A stretch of 64,000 nt of DNA, from the NCBI RefSeq assembly GCF_038069655.2, contig NZ_CP150951.2:2568001-2632000 (forward strand), given 5' to 3'. The stretch is from Yoonia sp. BS5-3 (GTDB lineage Bacteria > Pseudomonadota > Alphaproteobacteria > Rhodobacterales > Rhodobacteraceae). The notes beneath the pieces were generated by a model, which saw only the letters and a program-made list of their open reading frames with translations, was not told where the DNA came from and did no database searches. The translations under genes were made by a program, and so were the position numbers. Of the stretch, positions 18,270 through 28,513 are shown in pieces; the first letter of the stretch is position 1; each line of letters opens with the position of its first letter.

Positions 18270-18914
18270 ATGTCCAAACATGAGGCAGATAATATGCAAG
18301 ACCCCGTCGAGACCTATATGAATCTTGTTCCTATGGTGGTTGAACAGACCGCCCGGGGCGAGCGCGCCTACGATATCTTTTCCCGTCTGCTCAAAGAACG
18401 GATCATTTTTGTAAATGGTCCGGTGCATGATGGCATGAGCCAGCTGATTGTCGCCCAACTGCTGCACCTCGAATCAGAGAACCCCAAAAAAGAGATCAGC
18501 ATGTACATCAACAGCCCCGGCGGCGTGGTGACATCTGGTTTGTCGATTTACGACACGATGCAGTACATCAAGCCAAAGGTCAGCACGCTGGTGATCGGGC
18601 AGGCGGCCTCGATGGGTTCGCTTTTGCTGACGGCTGGGCATGAAGGGATGCGCTTTTCGTTGCCGAATAGCCGCGTGATGGTGCACCAGCCATCCGGTGG
18701 GTATCAGGGCCAGGCAACCGACATCATGATTCACGCCGCTGAAACGCAGAAATTGAAGACGCGGCTGAATGAAATTTATGTGAAACATACCGGAAACACG
18801 CTGAAAAAAGTTGAGGCGGCGCTGGAGCGCGACAACTTTATGTCACCTGAAGAGGCTAAAGAATGGGGTTTGATCGACGAAATCGTCGAAAATCGCCCAA
18901 AGTCGGACGAGTAA
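18270..18914 (+). CDS. clpP: ATP-dependent Clp protease proteolytic subunit
   Basis: This 214-residue serine protease assembles into the tetradecameric Clp barrel and degrades proteins unfolded by ClpX or ClpA. The nucleophile lies in [11 protein letters not shown] (about residue 114) and the His in VMVHQPSGG (about 139); [17 protein letters not shown] is the oxyanion-hole region. The ATG at 18270 gives an eight-residue leader; many homologues begin at the internal [14 protein letters not shown] (18294), so the start is uncertain. clpX follows in the same direction, separated by a hairpin. Confidence 0.95.
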   Translation: MSKHEADNMQDPVETYMNLVPMVVEQTARGERAYDIFSRLLKERIIFVNGPVHDGMSQLIVAQLLHLESENPKKEISMYINSPGGVVTSGLSIYDTMQYIKPKVSTLVIGQAASMGSLLLTAGHEGMRFSLPNSRVMVHQPSGGYQGQATDIMIHAAETQKLKTRLNEIYVKHTGNTLKKVEAALERDNFMSPEEAKEWGLIDEIVENRPKSDE

Positions 18915-18966
18915 ACGGTTTGTTAACGCTGCGGGCAGATGTTCATTTTTGACATTGTGGACCTTG

Positions 18967-19003
18967 GCGGGCTGTCCTAATGTTAGCAGTAAGGACGGCC
19001 CGC
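18967..19003 (+). terminator. Hairpin between clpP and clpX
   Basis: Arms gcgggctgtcct (18967-18978) and aggacggcccgc (18992-19003) pair over 12 bp with one G-T pair and a 13-base loop. No T-run follows; it may attenuate or process the clpP-clpX transcript. Confidence 0.55.
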
Positions 19004-19040
19004 ATTACGTTTGACCGGCCACATGGCCAAGAGGTTTGAG

Positions 19041-20306
19041 ATGGCGAATACATCTGGCAACGACAGCAAGAATACTTTGTACTGCAGTTTTTGCGGCAAA
19101 AGTCAGCATGAGGTTCGTAAACTCATCGCAGGGCCAACGGTTTTCATCTGTGATGAATGTGTCGAACTGTGCATGGATATCATCCGTGAGGAAACGAAGA
19201 CCGCAGGTCTGAAATCCGGCGATGGTGTCCCAACGCCGACCGAAATTTGTCAGGTTCTTGATGATTATGTCATTGGCCAGATGCACGCGAAGCGCGTGTT
19301 GTCGGTCGCTGTGCATAACCATTACAAACGCCTAAATCACGCCGATAAGGCCGATATTGAACTGGCGAAGTCCAATATCATGCTGATCGGCCCGACTGGT
19401 TGCGGTAAGACGTTGCTGGCTCAGACGCTTGCGCGAATCCTAGATGTTCCCTTTACCATGGCGGACGCCACCACGCTGACCGAGGCGGGTTATGTTGGGG
19501 AAGATGTTGAAAACATCATTCTTAAATTGCTTCAGGCCTCTGAATACAATGTTGAGCGTGCGCAGCGCGGCATCGTTTATATCGATGAGGTCGATAAGAT
19601 CACGCGCAAGTCTGACAATCCATCCATCACCCGCGACGTGTCGGGCGAGGGTGTACAGCAGGCGCTTTTGAAAATCATGGAAGGCACTGTCGCATCCGTT
19701 CCGCCCCAAGGTGGCCGGAAGCATCCGCAGCAGGAATTCCTGCAGGTCGACACCACGAACATCCTGTTCATTTGCGGTGGCGCCTTCGCCGGATTGGATA
19801 AGATCATTGCACAGCGCGGCAAAGGCTCTGCAATGGGCTTTGGCGCGGATGTCCGCGAAGATGATGATCGCGGGATCGGTGAAATTTTCACAGATCTTGA
19901 GCCGGAGGATTTGTTGAAATTCGGGCTGATCCCGGAATTTGTTGGCCGTTTGCCTGTTATCGCGACACTGACAGATCTGGATGCAGATGCGCTGATCACG
20001 ATCCTGACAGCGCCCAAGAACGCGTTGGTCAAGCAATACCAGCGCCTGTTTGAGCTGGAAGACACCAAGCTGACCTTCACCGAAGACGCGCTGAGCGCCA
20101 TTGCGAACCGCGCGATCGAACGTAAGACAGGGGCGCGGGGGCTGCGTTCAATCATGGAAGATATCCTGCTGGATACGATGTTTGACCTGCCCGGTATGGA
20201 TACGGTCACCGAAGTGGTTGTGAACGAAGAGGCTGTGACCTCAGATGTGGCACCGCTGATGATCCATGATGATGGCAAAAAGAAAGAGCCTGCGACAGCA
20301 AGCTAA
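19041..20306 (+). CDS. clpX: ATP-dependent Clp protease ATP-binding subunit ClpX
   Basis: This 421-residue AAA+ unfoldase feeds substrates to ClpP. The N-terminal zinc-binding domain is visible as CSFCGKS...CDECVELC, then Walker [16 protein letters not shown], Walker [11 protein letters not shown], the pore-loop region [14 protein letters not shown], and sensor-2 [15 protein letters not shown]. The start is set at [15 protein letters not shown] (19041) with agagg before it; an upstream ATG at 19011 would add ten residues absent from the family. A RidA-family gene follows 4 bp later. Confidence 0.97.
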   Translation: MANTSGNDSKNTLYCSFCGKSQHEVRKLIAGPTVFICDECVELCMDIIREETKTAGLKSGDGVPTPTEICQVLDDYVIGQMHAKRVLSVAVHNHYKRLNHADKADIELAKSNIMLIGPTGCGKTLLAQTLARILDVPFTMADATTLTEAGYVGEDVENIILKLLQASEYNVERAQRGIVYIDEVDKITRKSDNPSITRDVSGEGVQQALLKIMEGTVASVPPQGGRKHPQQEFLQVDTTNILFICGGAFAGLDKIIAQRGKGSAMGFGADVREDDDRGIGEIFTDLEPEDLLKFGLIPEFVGRLPVIATLTDLDADALITILTAPKNALVKQYQRLFELEDTKLTFTEDALSAIANRAIERKTGARGLRSIMEDILLDTMFDLPGMDTVTEVVVNEEAVTSDVAPLMIHDDGKKKEPATAS

Positions 20307-20310
20307 GCCG

Positions 20311-20694
20311 ATGTCTGTCAAACACATCACAACCGGATCGCCATTTGAGAAGCAAATCGGGTACAGCCGCGCTGTGGTGGCAGATGGCTGGGTATTTGTG
20401 GCTGGCACCACCGGTTATGACTATGCGTCGATGACTATGCCGGACAGTATCGAAGAGCAGTGCCGCAATACGCTGGATACGATTGCAAAGGCCTTGGAAG
20501 AGGCCGGTAGCGGGCTCGATCACGTTGTGCGCGTTAACTATATCGTGCCGAATACAGATGAATGGCCGGCCTGCTGGCCGATCACTTCGGCAGCGTTCGC
20601 CAAGGCACGCCCGGCGGCGACAATGATTTCAGCGCAGCTACAGAACCCTGAAATGAAAATTGAAATCGAAGTTACAGCGCGGGTTCCCGGCTAA
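20311..20694 (+). CDS. RidA-family protein (imine/enamine deaminase-like)
   Basis: A 127-residue protein of the YjgF/YER057c/UK114 family: [25 protein letters not shown] and [22 protein letters not shown], ending in [11 protein letters not shown] with the conserved Arg of the active site. Family members hydrolyse reactive enamines such as 2-aminoacrylate. The ATG at 20311 is only 4 bases after clpX, so it is probably read on the same transcript. The subfamily was not determined. Confidence 0.85.
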   Translation: MSVKHITTGSPFEKQIGYSRAVVADGWVFVAGTTGYDYASMTMPDSIEEQCRNTLDTIAKALEEAGSGLDHVVRVNYIVPNTDEWPACWPITSAAFAKARPAATMISAQLQNPEMKIEIEVTARVPG

Positions 20695-20755
20695 GTATAC
20701 TGGACCTTTCAGCTGTGTTCGTGCATGGATGAACCACGGTATTTGGAGACGCGCA

Positions 20756-21139
20756 ATGGGCCTTGGTCACAACATCAAACGTATCTTTACCTGGTGGGAT
20801 GGGCAGTCTTTTGGCACCCAGCTTTGGACCAGCCGCAATGGCGAAAAGGTTGGCGAAGATGCTGAGGGCAATGTCTATTATCGAAATGCAGATGATAGCC
20901 GCCGTTGGGTGATCTATGATGGTGAAAACGAAGCTTCGCGGGTCAGCCCTGAGTGGCATGGATGGCTACATCATACATGGGATGAACCGCCTACCGAGGT
21001 CGCTGTTTCGCACAAAGACTGGGAAAAGCCGCATCAAGAAAACCTGACTGGCACGCTTGCGGCGTATGCGCCAGCAGGCTCGATTCGCAAGTCAGCCCCG
21101 GCAGAGCGGGCCGATTATGAAGCTTGGTCACCTGAATAG
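20756..21139 (+). CDS. NADH:ubiquinone oxidoreductase subunit NDUFA12 homologue
   Basis: A 127-residue supernumerary complex I subunit (mitochondrial B17.2 homologue), peripheral to the inner membrane. Diagnostic segments are [47 protein letters not shown] and [15 protein letters not shown]. This subunit occurs in alphaproteobacteria and mitochondria. The start is [11 protein letters not shown] at 20756, preceded by ggaga; upstream in-frame codons overlap the RidA gene and look unrelated. A DUF2155 gene follows, a conserved pairing. Confidence 0.92.
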   Translation: MGLGHNIKRIFTWWDGQSFGTQLWTSRNGEKVGEDAEGNVYYRNADDSRRWVIYDGENEASRVSPEWHGWLHHTWDEPPTEVAVSHKDWEKPHQENLTGTLAAYAPAGSIRKSAPAERADYEAWSPE

Positions 21140-21149
21140 GAAATCCACG

Positions 21150-21515
21150 ATGCTATTGCGGGCGTTTGCACTCTTTGCCGTTTGGGGGACATCCGTTGTC
21201 GCGCAGGACCAAGTTGAAGCTGTGACCGCCCCAGGGGGTGATCTACGTGTGTTGGACAAGTTGACCGGCGATGTGACCGACCTATCCCTGCAAAATGGCG
21301 AAACGGCTGCCTTGGGCTTTTTGAAAGTGACTCTGAATGAATGTCGTTACCCCGCCGCAAACCCGTCAGGTGATGCTTTTGCAGAAATCGTGGTGACTTA
21401 TCGGGACGAACCGCAGCCACTTTTTACGGGCTGGATTTTAGCATCATCGCCCGCGCTGCATGCAATGGATCATCCACGTTATGATATTTGGGCGCTGCGC
21501 TGTATCACGTCCTGA
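21150..21515 (+). CDS. DUF2155-domain secreted protein
   Basis: A 121-residue exported protein: signal peptide LLRAFALFAVWGTSVVAQ, then the DUF2155 core APGGDLRVLDKLTGDVTDL, ECRYPAANPSGDAFAEIVV and FTGWILASSPALHAMDHPRYDIWAL. The family is restricted largely to alphaproteobacteria and sits next to the NDUFA12 gene; its function is not established. The ATG at 21150 is chosen because it starts directly on the signal peptide with agg upstream; ATG 21117 would overlap the preceding gene. Its 3' end overlaps the convergent aat gene by 37 bp. Confidence 0.85.
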   Translation: MLLRAFALFAVWGTSVVAQDQVEAVTAPGGDLRVLDKLTGDVTDLSLQNGETAALGFLKVTLNECRYPAANPSGDAFAEIVVTYRDEPQPLFTGWILASSPALHAMDHPRYDIWALRCITS

Positions 21516-22132
21516 GCGTGGGGAATATGACGCCCAGCGGCATTGAAATATGCGGCTGTGTCTAGAGCGGCGGCGAGTTTTTCCTGAAAGACACGGCGCG
21601 GAATCTCGACCGCGCCAAGGCTTGCCAAATGCGGCGTGAGGAACTGCGTATCAAACAGCTGATAGCCACCTGACCGAAGCCGATCGATCAGATAGGCCAA
21701 CGCAATCTTTGAGGCGTCTGTGGCTTTGCTGAACATGCTTTCGCCAAAGAACGCACCACCAATGGAAACGCCGTATACACCGCCGACCATCTTTTCGCCG
21801 TCCCAAATCTCGATCGAGTGGGCGTGGCCTGACTGGAATAATGCGGCATATAAATCGATGATGGTGTCGTTGATCCAGGTTTCGTCCCGATCGGCGCAGT
21901 TTTGCATGACATCCCGAAAGGCCCGATCAAAGCTGACCGTGAACTTTGTGCGGCGCATTGTCCGTGCCAGACTGCGCGAAATATGAAACCCGTCTAATGG
22001 AAAGATCCCGCGTCGCTTTGGATCGACCCAAAAGACCTCTGGATCGTTCCGACCTTCTGACATCGGGAAAACACCGACCCGGTAGGCCTGCAACAGCAGT
22101 TGCGGGGTGAGGGGCGGATCGGTGTCTTTCAT
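21479..22132 (-). CDS. aat: Leucyl/phenylalanyl-tRNA--protein transferase
   Basis: This 217-residue enzyme transfers Leu or Phe from tRNA to N-terminal Arg/Lys, marking proteins for ClpS/ClpAP degradation (bacterial N-end rule). Typical segments: AYRVGVFPMSEGR, WVDPKRRGIFPLDGFHISRSL, TWINDTIIDLY, HSIEIWDGEKMVGGVYGVSIG, FFGESMFSKATDASKIAL, and QLFDTQFLTPHLASLGAVEIPR. It starts 5 bases after the accC stop, so it ends an accB-accC-aat operon. Confidence 0.95.
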   Translation of the reverse strand: MKDTDPPLTPQLLLQAYRVGVFPMSEGRNDPEVFWVDPKRRGIFPLDGFHISRSLARTMRRTKFTVSFDRAFRDVMQNCADRDETWINDTIIDLYAALFQSGHAHSIEIWDGEKMVGGVYGVSIGGAFFGESMFSKATDASKIALAYLIDRLRSGGYQLFDTQFLTPHLASLGAVEIPRRVFQEKLAAALDTAAYFNAAGRHIPHAQDVIQRSAQIS

Positions 22133-22137
22133 ACGGC

Positions 22138-23484
22138 CTAGTTCAAGTTTTGCTCAAGCCAATGTTCAAGCCAGTGAATATTATATTCGCCGGTTTGCAC
22201 CGCCTCTTCCTCGAGCAACGCGTGGAACAAGGGGATCGTGGTGTCGACACCATCCACAATCAATTCACCCAAGGCGCGGGCGAGCCGGGCCAAAGCCTCT
22301 GGTCGGTCCCGCCCTTGGACGATCAGCTTGCCGATCAAGCTGTCGTAGTAGGGCGGAATACGGTAGCCATCATAAAGCCCGCTATCCATGCGCACCCCTA
22401 GCCCGCCGGGGGCGTGATACTGCGTAATGGTGCCGGGACAGGGGGCAAAATCGGGCAGCCTTTCCGCATTGATTCGTACCTCAATGGAATGCCCGTTGAT
22501 TTTCAGGTCGTCTTGCGAGAAGGACATAGGCAGTCCAGCAGCAACACGCAGCTGCTCGCGCACCAGATCGACACCAAAGATGCCCTCTGTCACAGGGTGC
22601 TCCACCTGCAGGCGGGTGTTCATTTCGATGAAGTAGAATTCATCATTTTCGAACAGAAACTCGATGGTGCCCGCGCCGATATAATTGATCTTGGCGACCG
22701 CATCTGCGCAGACCTTACCGATCCTGGCGCGCAGCTCTGGCGTGATGCAGGGGCCAGGTGCTTCTTCGAAAACCTTCTGGTGCCGCCGCTGGAGCGAACA
22801 ATCCCGTTCGCCAAGATGCACCGCGTTGCCTTTGCCATCGCCAAAGACCTGGATTTCGATATGCCGCGGTGTTGTGAGGTACTTTTCGATATAGACCTCA
22901 TCATTGCCGAAGGCGGCTTTGCCCTCGGCACGCGCGGACATGAACGCCTGTTCCATGTCGCTTTCGGTCTGCGCGACTTTCATACCGCGCCCGCCACCGC
23001 CAGCGGTGGCCTTGATAATGACAGGATAGCCGATCTCCGCCCCGATCCGTTTGGCGTCTTCCAAAGTGGGGACGCCACCGTCCGAGCCGGGCACGCACGG
23101 CACCCCAAGCGCCTTCATTGTGTCTTTGGCGGTGATCTTATCGCCCATGACACGGATATGCTCGGCTGTGGGGCCAATGAATGTTAGGTCATGATCTTCG
23201 ACAACCTGCACAAAAGCGGCGTTTTCCGAAAGGAACCCATATCCTGGGTGGATCGCCTGCGCGCCGGTGATTTCACAGGCCGAAATAATAGCCGGAAAAG
23301 ACAGATAGCTTTGCGCCGAGGAGGGGGGCCCGATGCAAACGGCCTCATCTGCCATGCGGACATGCATCGCGTCGGCATCCGCCGTGGAATGAACCGCGAC
23401 GGATTTCACGCCCATTTCCCGGCAGGCCCGGACAACGCGAAGGGCGATTTCGCCTCGGTTTGCGATAAGGATTTTATCGAACAT
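22138..23484 (-). CDS. accC: Acetyl-CoA carboxylase, biotin carboxylase subunit
   Basis: This 448-residue ATP-grasp enzyme carboxylates biotin on AccB, the first half-reaction of acetyl-CoA carboxylase. Signatures: [43 protein letters not shown] (Gly-rich ATP loop), [20 protein letters not shown], and [18 protein letters not shown] with catalytic Glu and Arg residues. It follows accB by 9 bp. Confidence 0.96.
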   Translation of the reverse strand: MFDKILIANRGEIALRVVRACREMGVKSVAVHSTADADAMHVRMADEAVCIGPPSSAQSYLSFPAIISACEITGAQAIHPGYGFLSENAAFVQVVEDHDLTFIGPTAEHIRVMGDKITAKDTMKALGVPCVPGSDGGVPTLEDAKRIGAEIGYPVIIKATAGGGGRGMKVAQTESDMEQAFMSARAEGKAAFGNDEVYIEKYLTTPRHIEIQVFGDGKGNAVHLGERDCSLQRRHQKVFEEAPGPCITPELRARIGKVCADAVAKINYIGAGTIEFLFENDEFYFIEMNTRLQVEHPVTEGIFGVDLVREQLRVAAGLPMSFSQDDLKINGHSIEVRINAERLPDFAPCPGTITQYHAPGGLGVRMDSGLYDGYRIPPYYDSLIGKLIVQGRDRPEALARLARALGELIVDGVDTTIPLFHALLEEEAVQTGEYNIHWLEHWLEQNLN

Positions 23485-23493
23485 GGGTGCGCC

Positions 23494-24003
23494 TTATTCG
23501 ATGATCACAAGAGGGGCGCCAAATTCGACTGCGCCACCATCTTCGACCATGATCCGTTTGACCGTTCCGCTGCGTGGAGCTGGAATATGGTTCATTGTTT
23601 TCATGGCTTCGATAATCAGTAGCGTATCGCCTTCGTTGACGGTCGCACCGGTGCTGATGAAAGGGGCAGCGCCAGGTTCGGGGGCTGTATAGACCGTTCC
23701 GACCATGGGTGAGGTGACCGCACCTGGGTGGTTGGCAGGGTCGCCAGCGTCGGCAGCCTGCGCGGGCGCTGGCGGCGCAGCTGCGGGGGAAGCAGTTGGG
23801 GCAGCCGCTACAGGGGCCGGTGCTGCTGCGGGGACACTGGCCTGGACGATGGTCTGAATCTGCCGGCTGACCCGGACGTTAAGACTGTCATTTTCGCCAT
23901 AGTCCCGTTTGACCTGTAATTCGGTCAGGTCATTTTCGCGAAGCAATTCTGCCAGTGCCTGAATAAAGCTGACATCGCTGTCGTGAGGGGTTTTGTTGCT
24001 CAT
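23494..24003 (-). CDS. accB: Acetyl-CoA carboxylase, biotin carboxyl carrier protein
   Basis: A 169-residue carrier with an N-terminal helical region, an Ala/Pro-rich linker (about residues 75-110) and the biotinyl domain, in which the biotinylated Lys lies in [11 protein letters not shown]. It shuttles carboxybiotin between AccC and the carboxyltransferase. The promoter region upstream has an 11-bp dyad gacgt-t-acgtc at 24042-24052, of unknown meaning. accC and aat follow. Confidence 0.96.
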   Translation of the reverse strand: MSNKTPHDSDVSFIQALAELLRENDLTELQVKRDYGENDSLNVRVSRQIQTIVQASVPAAAPAPVAAAPTASPAAAPPAPAQAADAGDPANHPGAVTSPMVGTVYTAPEPGAAPFISTGATVNEGDTLLIIEAMKTMNHIPAPRSGTVKRIMVEDGGAVEFGAPLVIIE

Positions 24004-24116
24004 TTTTTCCTCGGCCCGTTGCCCAATTCTGCGCGCTTCGCGACGTTACGTCACAAGCTTGGAACTGCTTATAGGGCAACCCGCCCGAGGTGGAAAGCGG
24101 GGGAGGATTGAAAATG

Positions 24117-24467
24117 TCAGGCGTCTGTATTGACAGGTTGCGCCGGATCCTGCGTTTTGGCGTCATTTTCGGCGTCAGGCGCGGCCGCCATTTCAGCCTC
24201 TGCATTTCCATCTGAGGGAAGCATCGGCGTACTATAGGGGCGCAACGTCCGTTCATCGGGCGCAATTTCGCCAGGCTGCTCTGGAAACTCTGTTCCAGAT
24301 AATCTTGCACTGACGACTTGTGCGACAAAGGGTTTATTGGTGGGAATTGTCGCCGCACCTTCCATCTTTTCTACGATTGGAACTTTAGTATCCCGCGTTG
24401 GTTCCTTGTTTGGTACATAGGGCGCGGCCGCCACAGATTTGGGCGCAAAGGTTACTGAACTATCCAT
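24117..24467 (-). CDS. Small acidic, probably disordered protein of unknown function
   Basis: A 116-residue protein rich in Pro, Ala, Glu and Thr, without hydrophobic core or signal peptide. It starts MDSSVTFAPKSVAAAPYVPN and ends in an acidic Ala-rich tail. No domain is recognised. Codon choice resembles the neighbours and the frame is closed by clear intergenic DNA on both sides, which supports a real gene. It lies between the accB promoter and the liv operon, separated from the latter by a hairpin. Confidence 0.55.
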   Translation of the reverse strand: MDSSVTFAPKSVAAAPYVPNKEPTRDTKVPIVEKMEGAATIPTNKPFVAQVVSARLSGTEFPEQPGEIAPDERTLRPYSTPMLPSDGNAEAEMAAAPDAENDAKTQDPAQPVNTDA

Positions 24468-24514
24468 CTCTCGGCTCCGAAAAGCTACATTTATGATGGA
24501 TTAAGAATCGCAAG

Positions 24515-24543
24515 CGGGCCTTACCAGTAGGTTAAGGCCCGCA
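24515..24543 (-). terminator. Terminator-like hairpin at the end of the liv operon
   Basis: A perfect 10-bp stem gcgggcctta/taaggcccgc with a 9-base loop lies 42 bases past the livF stop on the minus strand. No strong T-run follows. Confidence 0.6.
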
Positions 24544-24584
24544 TCACTTGTTCCTCGCATTTTAGTAAAATGCGTAAGCCTTTG

Positions 24585-25334
24585 TCAGATCGCCAGATAT
24601 TGCGCCCGCAATGCTTCGTCATCCAATACTTCTTGGGCCGATCCATCAAAAACAACGGTACCGGTATCCAGGATAACCGCCCGGTCTGCCAGTTTCAGCG
24701 CGGCCACGGCATTCTGTTCGACGATAACTGTTGTGATCCCCTGATCACGGATCACACCAAGCGTCTTTGCAATTTCCTGTACGATCACCGGCGCCAAGCC
24801 CTCATAGGGCTCGTCCAGCAGCAGAACCTTAATGTCGCGGGCAAGGGCCCTTGCAATGGAGAGCATTTGCTGCTCGCCCCCGGAAAGTGTCACGCCCTCC
24901 TGTTTGCGCCGTTCCCCAAGGCGCGGGAAAAGGTCATAGATACGCTCCAGTGACCATCCATGCGGCGGTGCAATTTGGGCGAGTTGCAGGTTTTCCTCGA
25001 CGGTCAGCCCAGGGATAATCCGCCGGTCTTCGGGTACAAGGGCAATGCCATTTTGTGCAGCCTGATGGCTTTTCATTTCATGCAATGGCTTGTGATCAAG
25101 CCAGATTTCACCATGTGTCAGCTGCGGGTCGTCTAGCCGGGCAATCGTCCGCAGCGTGGATGTTTTTCCAGCCCCGTTGCGGCCCAGTAGCGCCAAGATC
25201 TCACCTTCATGGATGTTGAAGCTGACATTTTGCACAATGTAGCTTTCGCCATAATAGGCTTCGATTTCCCAAATACTCAGGTAAGCAGGATGGGTCGCCG
25301 CATTATTGGCGTGTTTGTTGAAAGGTGCATTCAT
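24585..25334 (-). CDS. livF: Branched-chain amino acid-type ABC transporter, ATP-binding protein LivF
   Basis: A cytoplasmic ABC ATPase of about 249 residues: Walker A LLGRNGAGKTSTLR, signature LSGGEQQMLSIARALA, Walker B LLLDEPYEGLAPVIV and the switch His region. The LivF type is recognised from GEILALLGRNGAGKT and the EPYEGLAP motif. MNAPFNKH (25334) is the probable start; an ATG six codons earlier exists. It is the last gene of the livKHMGF cluster. Substrates of this family include amino acids, amides and urea, so livF is a family label. Confidence 0.92.
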   Translation of the reverse strand: MNAPFNKHANNAATHPAYLSIWEIEAYYGESYIVQNVSFNIHEGEILALLGRNGAGKTSTLRTIARLDDPQLTHGEIWLDHKPLHEMKSHQAAQNGIALVPEDRRIIPGLTVEENLQLAQIAPPHGWSLERIYDLFPRLGERRKQEGVTLSGGEQQMLSIARALARDIKVLLLDEPYEGLAPVIVQEIAKTLGVIRDQGITTVIVEQNAVAALKLADRAVILDTGTVVFDGSAQEVLDDEALRAQYLAI

Positions 25335-25379
25335 TTTCGTGTCTCCTGCCAAATCATTTTTCGCGAAAAATGATCCGGG

Positions 25380-26138
25380 TTAAACCTGCGCCTCACCCAG
25401 ATAGGCTTCGCGAACCTTGGGGTGGCCTTTGATGTTGTCAGGCGTGTCTTCGACAAGCGGGGTGCCCTGCGCCAATACGGTGATCCGCTCGGCCAGTGAG
25501 AACACCACATTCATGTCATGTTCGATAATCGCCATGGTGATCCCGCGTTTTTCACGAATTTCCTTCAGCAGGTTGATCGTGTTTTCGGTATCGGCGCGTG
25601 CCATCCCCGCTGTTGGCTCATCAAGGAGCAAAAGCTTGGGATCCTGCACCAGGCACATGGCCATTTCCAAACGCCGCTTGTCGCCGCGCGACAGGCTGGA
25701 TGCAATCATCTCTTTTTTCTCAAGCATATTGACGTCCGCCAGAATGGCCTCGGCCTGTTCTTGAATGCCCTTTTCAGAAAAGATGCTTTCGATTGCATGC
25801 ATCCGAAAGGCGCCATCCCGCTTGGCGAAACAGGGGATCATGACGTTCTCAAATACACTGAGATCACTGAAGATTTCCGGTGTTTGGAACACACGGCTGA
25901 TCCCCATTTGATTGATCTCATGAGGTTTGCGCCCCAAGACCGAATGGCCGTCAAACATAACCGACCCGCTATCCGGTACGAGCTTCCCGACAAGCACGTT
26001 CAGCAGGGTCGATTTACCGGCTCCATTGGGGCCGATAATCGCGTGAGTGGTGTTCTCGGCCACGCTGAGGTTCACATCCCCTAGCGCTTGCAAGCCGCCG
26101 AACCGTTTATTGATGCCTTTGACTTCAAGGAGTCCCAT
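25380..26138 (-). CDS. livG: Branched-chain amino acid-type ABC transporter, ATP-binding protein LivG
   Basis: The second ABC ATPase, about 252 residues: Walker A IIGPNGAGKSTLLNVLVG, an Arg/Val/Phe-Gln-Thr segment ISRVFQTPEIFSDLSVFENV, signature SSLSRGDKRRLEMAM and Walker B LLLLDEPTAGMARADT. The signature reads SRGDKR rather than SGGQQR, a known LivG-type variation. MGLLEVKGIN (26138) is the likely start, or ATG 26144 two codons earlier. It lies between livM and livF. Confidence 0.92.
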   Translation of the reverse strand: MGLLEVKGINKRFGGLQALGDVNLSVAENTTHAIIGPNGAGKSTLLNVLVGKLVPDSGSVMFDGHSVLGRKPHEINQMGISRVFQTPEIFSDLSVFENVMIPCFAKRDGAFRMHAIESIFSEKGIQEQAEAILADVNMLEKKEMIASSLSRGDKRRLEMAMCLVQDPKLLLLDEPTAGMARADTENTINLLKEIREKRGITMAIIEHDMNVVFSLAERITVLAQGTPLVEDTPDNIKGHPKVREAYLGEAQV

Positions 26139-26149
26139 ATCCAATCCCC

Positions 26150-27346
26150 TTATTCGGCTGGTTCGGTTGCGTTTGGTTTGGCGTCTTCGGGCGATTTGCG
26201 CCGAAACGCCGAAGCGATCTTTTGTCCGCCCTGCACTAGGCCGCCGGGCAGGAAGATGACGACCAACATGAACAGGATGCCAAGCGTCAGGTGCCAGCCC
26301 TTGCCCACAAAGGGGTAAACGATGGCGACCAGAAAATCCTCGATCCCGTCAGGCAGGAAGGCGAACCAGTTGTGCAGAATATCCTTGTTGATCTTCGAGA
26401 CGATGTTCTCGAAATATTTGATGAAACCGGCCCCTAGGACAGGACCCATCAGTGTCCCTGCGCCGCCTAAGATGGTGATCAGAACGATCTCGCCCGAGGC
26501 GGTCCAGAACATCCGCTCTGGTCCCGCTTGGGTGTCCATCGCCACCATCAGACCGCCCGCCAGACCGGCATACATCCCAGAGATGACGAAGGCCGCCAAT
26601 GTGTAAGGCTTTGGGTTCAGCCCGGTATAGCTCATCCGGTTTTGGTTGGTTTTCACTGCCCGCAGCATCATCCCAAAAGGCGAACGGAAGATGCGGATCG
26701 ACAAGTAGAAGGCCAGCAGCATCACCACGGCGCAGATGTAGTAGCCCGTGTTGAACGTGAAGGCCCAGTTGCCAAGCTCAAGCACGTAAGAGCTTTTCAT
26801 ATCCAGCCCGAAGAGATTGGCGCGTCCGATCTCGCCTGCTTCTTTGGCCCCGTCAAGAATGGGGGCATCGGTTGATTTTAGTTGCAACCCTGTCTCGCCC
26901 CCTGTCAGTGGTGTCAGAACCGAATAGGCCAAGGAATAAGACATCATCGCAAAGGCCAGCGTGAGGATCGAAAAGTAGATCCCAGAGCGCCGTAGTGAGA
27001 TGAAGCCAACAACCAGCGCGAACAGGGCAGCTACGATGATCGCCGCAATCATGCCGGGGATAATGTTGGTGGTCACCAGTTTCATCATCCAGATGGCGGC
27101 ATATGACCCCACTCCCAGAAACGCGGCGTGCCCGAAGCTCAGGTATCCTGTCAGCCCGAAGAGGATATTGAACCCAATCGCAAGGATCCCGAAGATCACA
27201 AAGCGCTGCATCAGGTCAGGATAGCCCGCGTTGAATTGCGCCATCGCGGAGCCTTCGGGGAAGGGGTTCAGCAGGAAAGGGGCCATCATCGTCAGGAAAA
27301 GGACGATCAGGAAGATCCGCCAGTCTTTTGCGTTAAGTCCGATCAT
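26150..27346 (-). CDS. livM: Branched-chain amino acid-type ABC transporter, permease LivM
   Basis: A 398-residue inner-membrane permease with about ten hydrophobic segments. [35 protein letters not shown] and [22 protein letters not shown] are LivM signatures. The C-terminal 30 residues are a charged cytoplasmic tail. It starts 4 bases after the livH stop. Confidence 0.93.
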   Translation of the reverse strand: MIGLNAKDWRIFLIVLFLTMMAPFLLNPFPEGSAMAQFNAGYPDLMQRFVIFGILAIGFNILFGLTGYLSFGHAAFLGVGSYAAIWMMKLVTTNIIPGMIAAIIVAALFALVVGFISLRRSGIYFSILTLAFAMMSYSLAYSVLTPLTGGETGLQLKSTDAPILDGAKEAGEIGRANLFGLDMKSSYVLELGNWAFTFNTGYYICAVVMLLAFYLSIRIFRSPFGMMLRAVKTNQNRMSYTGLNPKPYTLAAFVISGMYAGLAGGLMVAMDTQAGPERMFWTASGEIVLITILGGAGTLMGPVLGAGFIKYFENIVSKINKDILHNWFAFLPDGIEDFLVAIVYPFVGKGWHLTLGILFMLVVIFLPGGLVQGGQKIASAFRRKSPEDAKPNATEPAE

Positions 27347-27350
27347 TGGA

Positions 27351-28388
27351 TTATTCCTCCATCACGCCTTTGCGGCCCATCAGGCCACGCGGACGCGTCA
27401 ACAGAATGATGATTGCCACCAGGTAGATGACGATTTGGTTGATCCCAGGCAGCAGCTGCACCACACCGGGCATTGAGGCAAAGCTCTCCAACACGCCCAG
27501 CAGGAAGCCGGCCAAGACCGCGCCGGGCAGGCTGCCCATGCCGCCGACAACCACCACAACAAAGCTCAGTACAAGGAAATCCATCCCCATGTGATAGTTG
27601 GGCGCTACAATGGGCGCGTACATCACCCCAGCAAGGCCTGCGACCGCTGCCGCGATGCCAAACATGATAGTAAACCGCCGGTCGATATCGATGCCCAGCA
27701 GCCCAACCGTCTCGCGATCGGCCATCCCAGCCCGTACGACCATCCCAAAGGTGGTGAACTGCAAGAAGGCAAAGACGGCGCCGATGATGGCGATTGCAAA
27801 GAAGAAATAGACAAGCCGCCAGTACGGATAGATGATTGCGTTTGGATCAAAACCGAATGCGACGCCGAAATCAAAGCTGCCGACAAAGGCCTCTGGTGCA
27901 GGCGTTGGGATCGGGTTCGCGCCGTAGAAGTATTTCACGACCTCCTGGATCACGATGGCAAGGCCAAAAGTGACAAGGATCTGGTCAGCATGCGGGCGCT
28001 TGTAGAAATGCTTGATCAGTCCGCGTTCCATGATGAAGCCGATTGCGATCATGATCGGAATGGCGACCAGGATTGACAGCGGGACGGCCCAGTCGATGAT
28101 TGCATTCCCGGCAGCTTCACCGAAAAAGTCGTACACATAAGGCACGTCCACTTGTAGCGGATTGCCCAAAAAGTCGGTGCGCGTTTCGTCGACAACCTTA
28201 TGGCTGAGCGTCAAAACCTTGTTCAGGGTGACCGCGACGAAGGCCCCCAGCATGAACAACGCCCCATGGGCGAAGTTCACAACGCCCAGGGTGCCGAAGA
28301 TAAGTGTCAAACCCAACGCGATCAGCGCATAGGCAGAGCCTTTATCAAGCCCGTTTAGAATTTGCAGTATGAACTGGTCCATTTGCAT
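27351..28388 (-). CDS. livH: Branched-chain amino acid-type ABC transporter, permease LivH
   Basis: A 345-residue permease with eight or more membrane segments: [34 protein letters not shown] and [20 protein letters not shown] are typical. An extended periplasmic loop after the third segment (about residues 58-95) is longer than in E. coli LivH, as in many alphaproteobacterial members. It follows livK after a hairpin-containing gap. Confidence 0.93.
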   Translation of the reverse strand: MQMDQFILQILNGLDKGSAYALIALGLTLIFGTLGVVNFAHGALFMLGAFVAVTLNKVLTLSHKVVDETRTDFLGNPLQVDVPYVYDFFGEAAGNAIIDWAVPLSILVAIPIMIAIGFIMERGLIKHFYKRPHADQILVTFGLAIVIQEVVKYFYGANPIPTPAPEAFVGSFDFGVAFGFDPNAIIYPYWRLVYFFFAIAIIGAVFAFLQFTTFGMVVRAGMADRETVGLLGIDIDRRFTIMFGIAAAVAGLAGVMYAPIVAPNYHMGMDFLVLSFVVVVVGGMGSLPGAVLAGFLLGVLESFASMPGVVQLLPGINQIVIYLVAIIILLTRPRGLMGRKGVMEE

Positions 28389-28474
28389 GACCTCTGATCG
28401 GTTAGAGACTGGGCAGGCCGCCCATCGTCCGTCCGCGCCGAAAGCGCGCTGATAATTTCAATGAAAAGGGAAGG

Positions 28475-28503
28475 GGGATCACCGGCCGATGGCCGATGAT
28501 CCC
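28475..28503 (-). promoter_or_regulatory. Intergenic hairpin between livK and livH
   Basis: Arms gggatca (28475-28481) and tgatccc (28497-28503), with an inner ggcc/ggcc pairing, form a strong stem in the livK-livH gap. Such hairpins typically protect or partly terminate the abundant binding-protein transcript before the permease genes. Confidence 0.5.
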
Positions 28504-28513
28504 ATAATTGCCC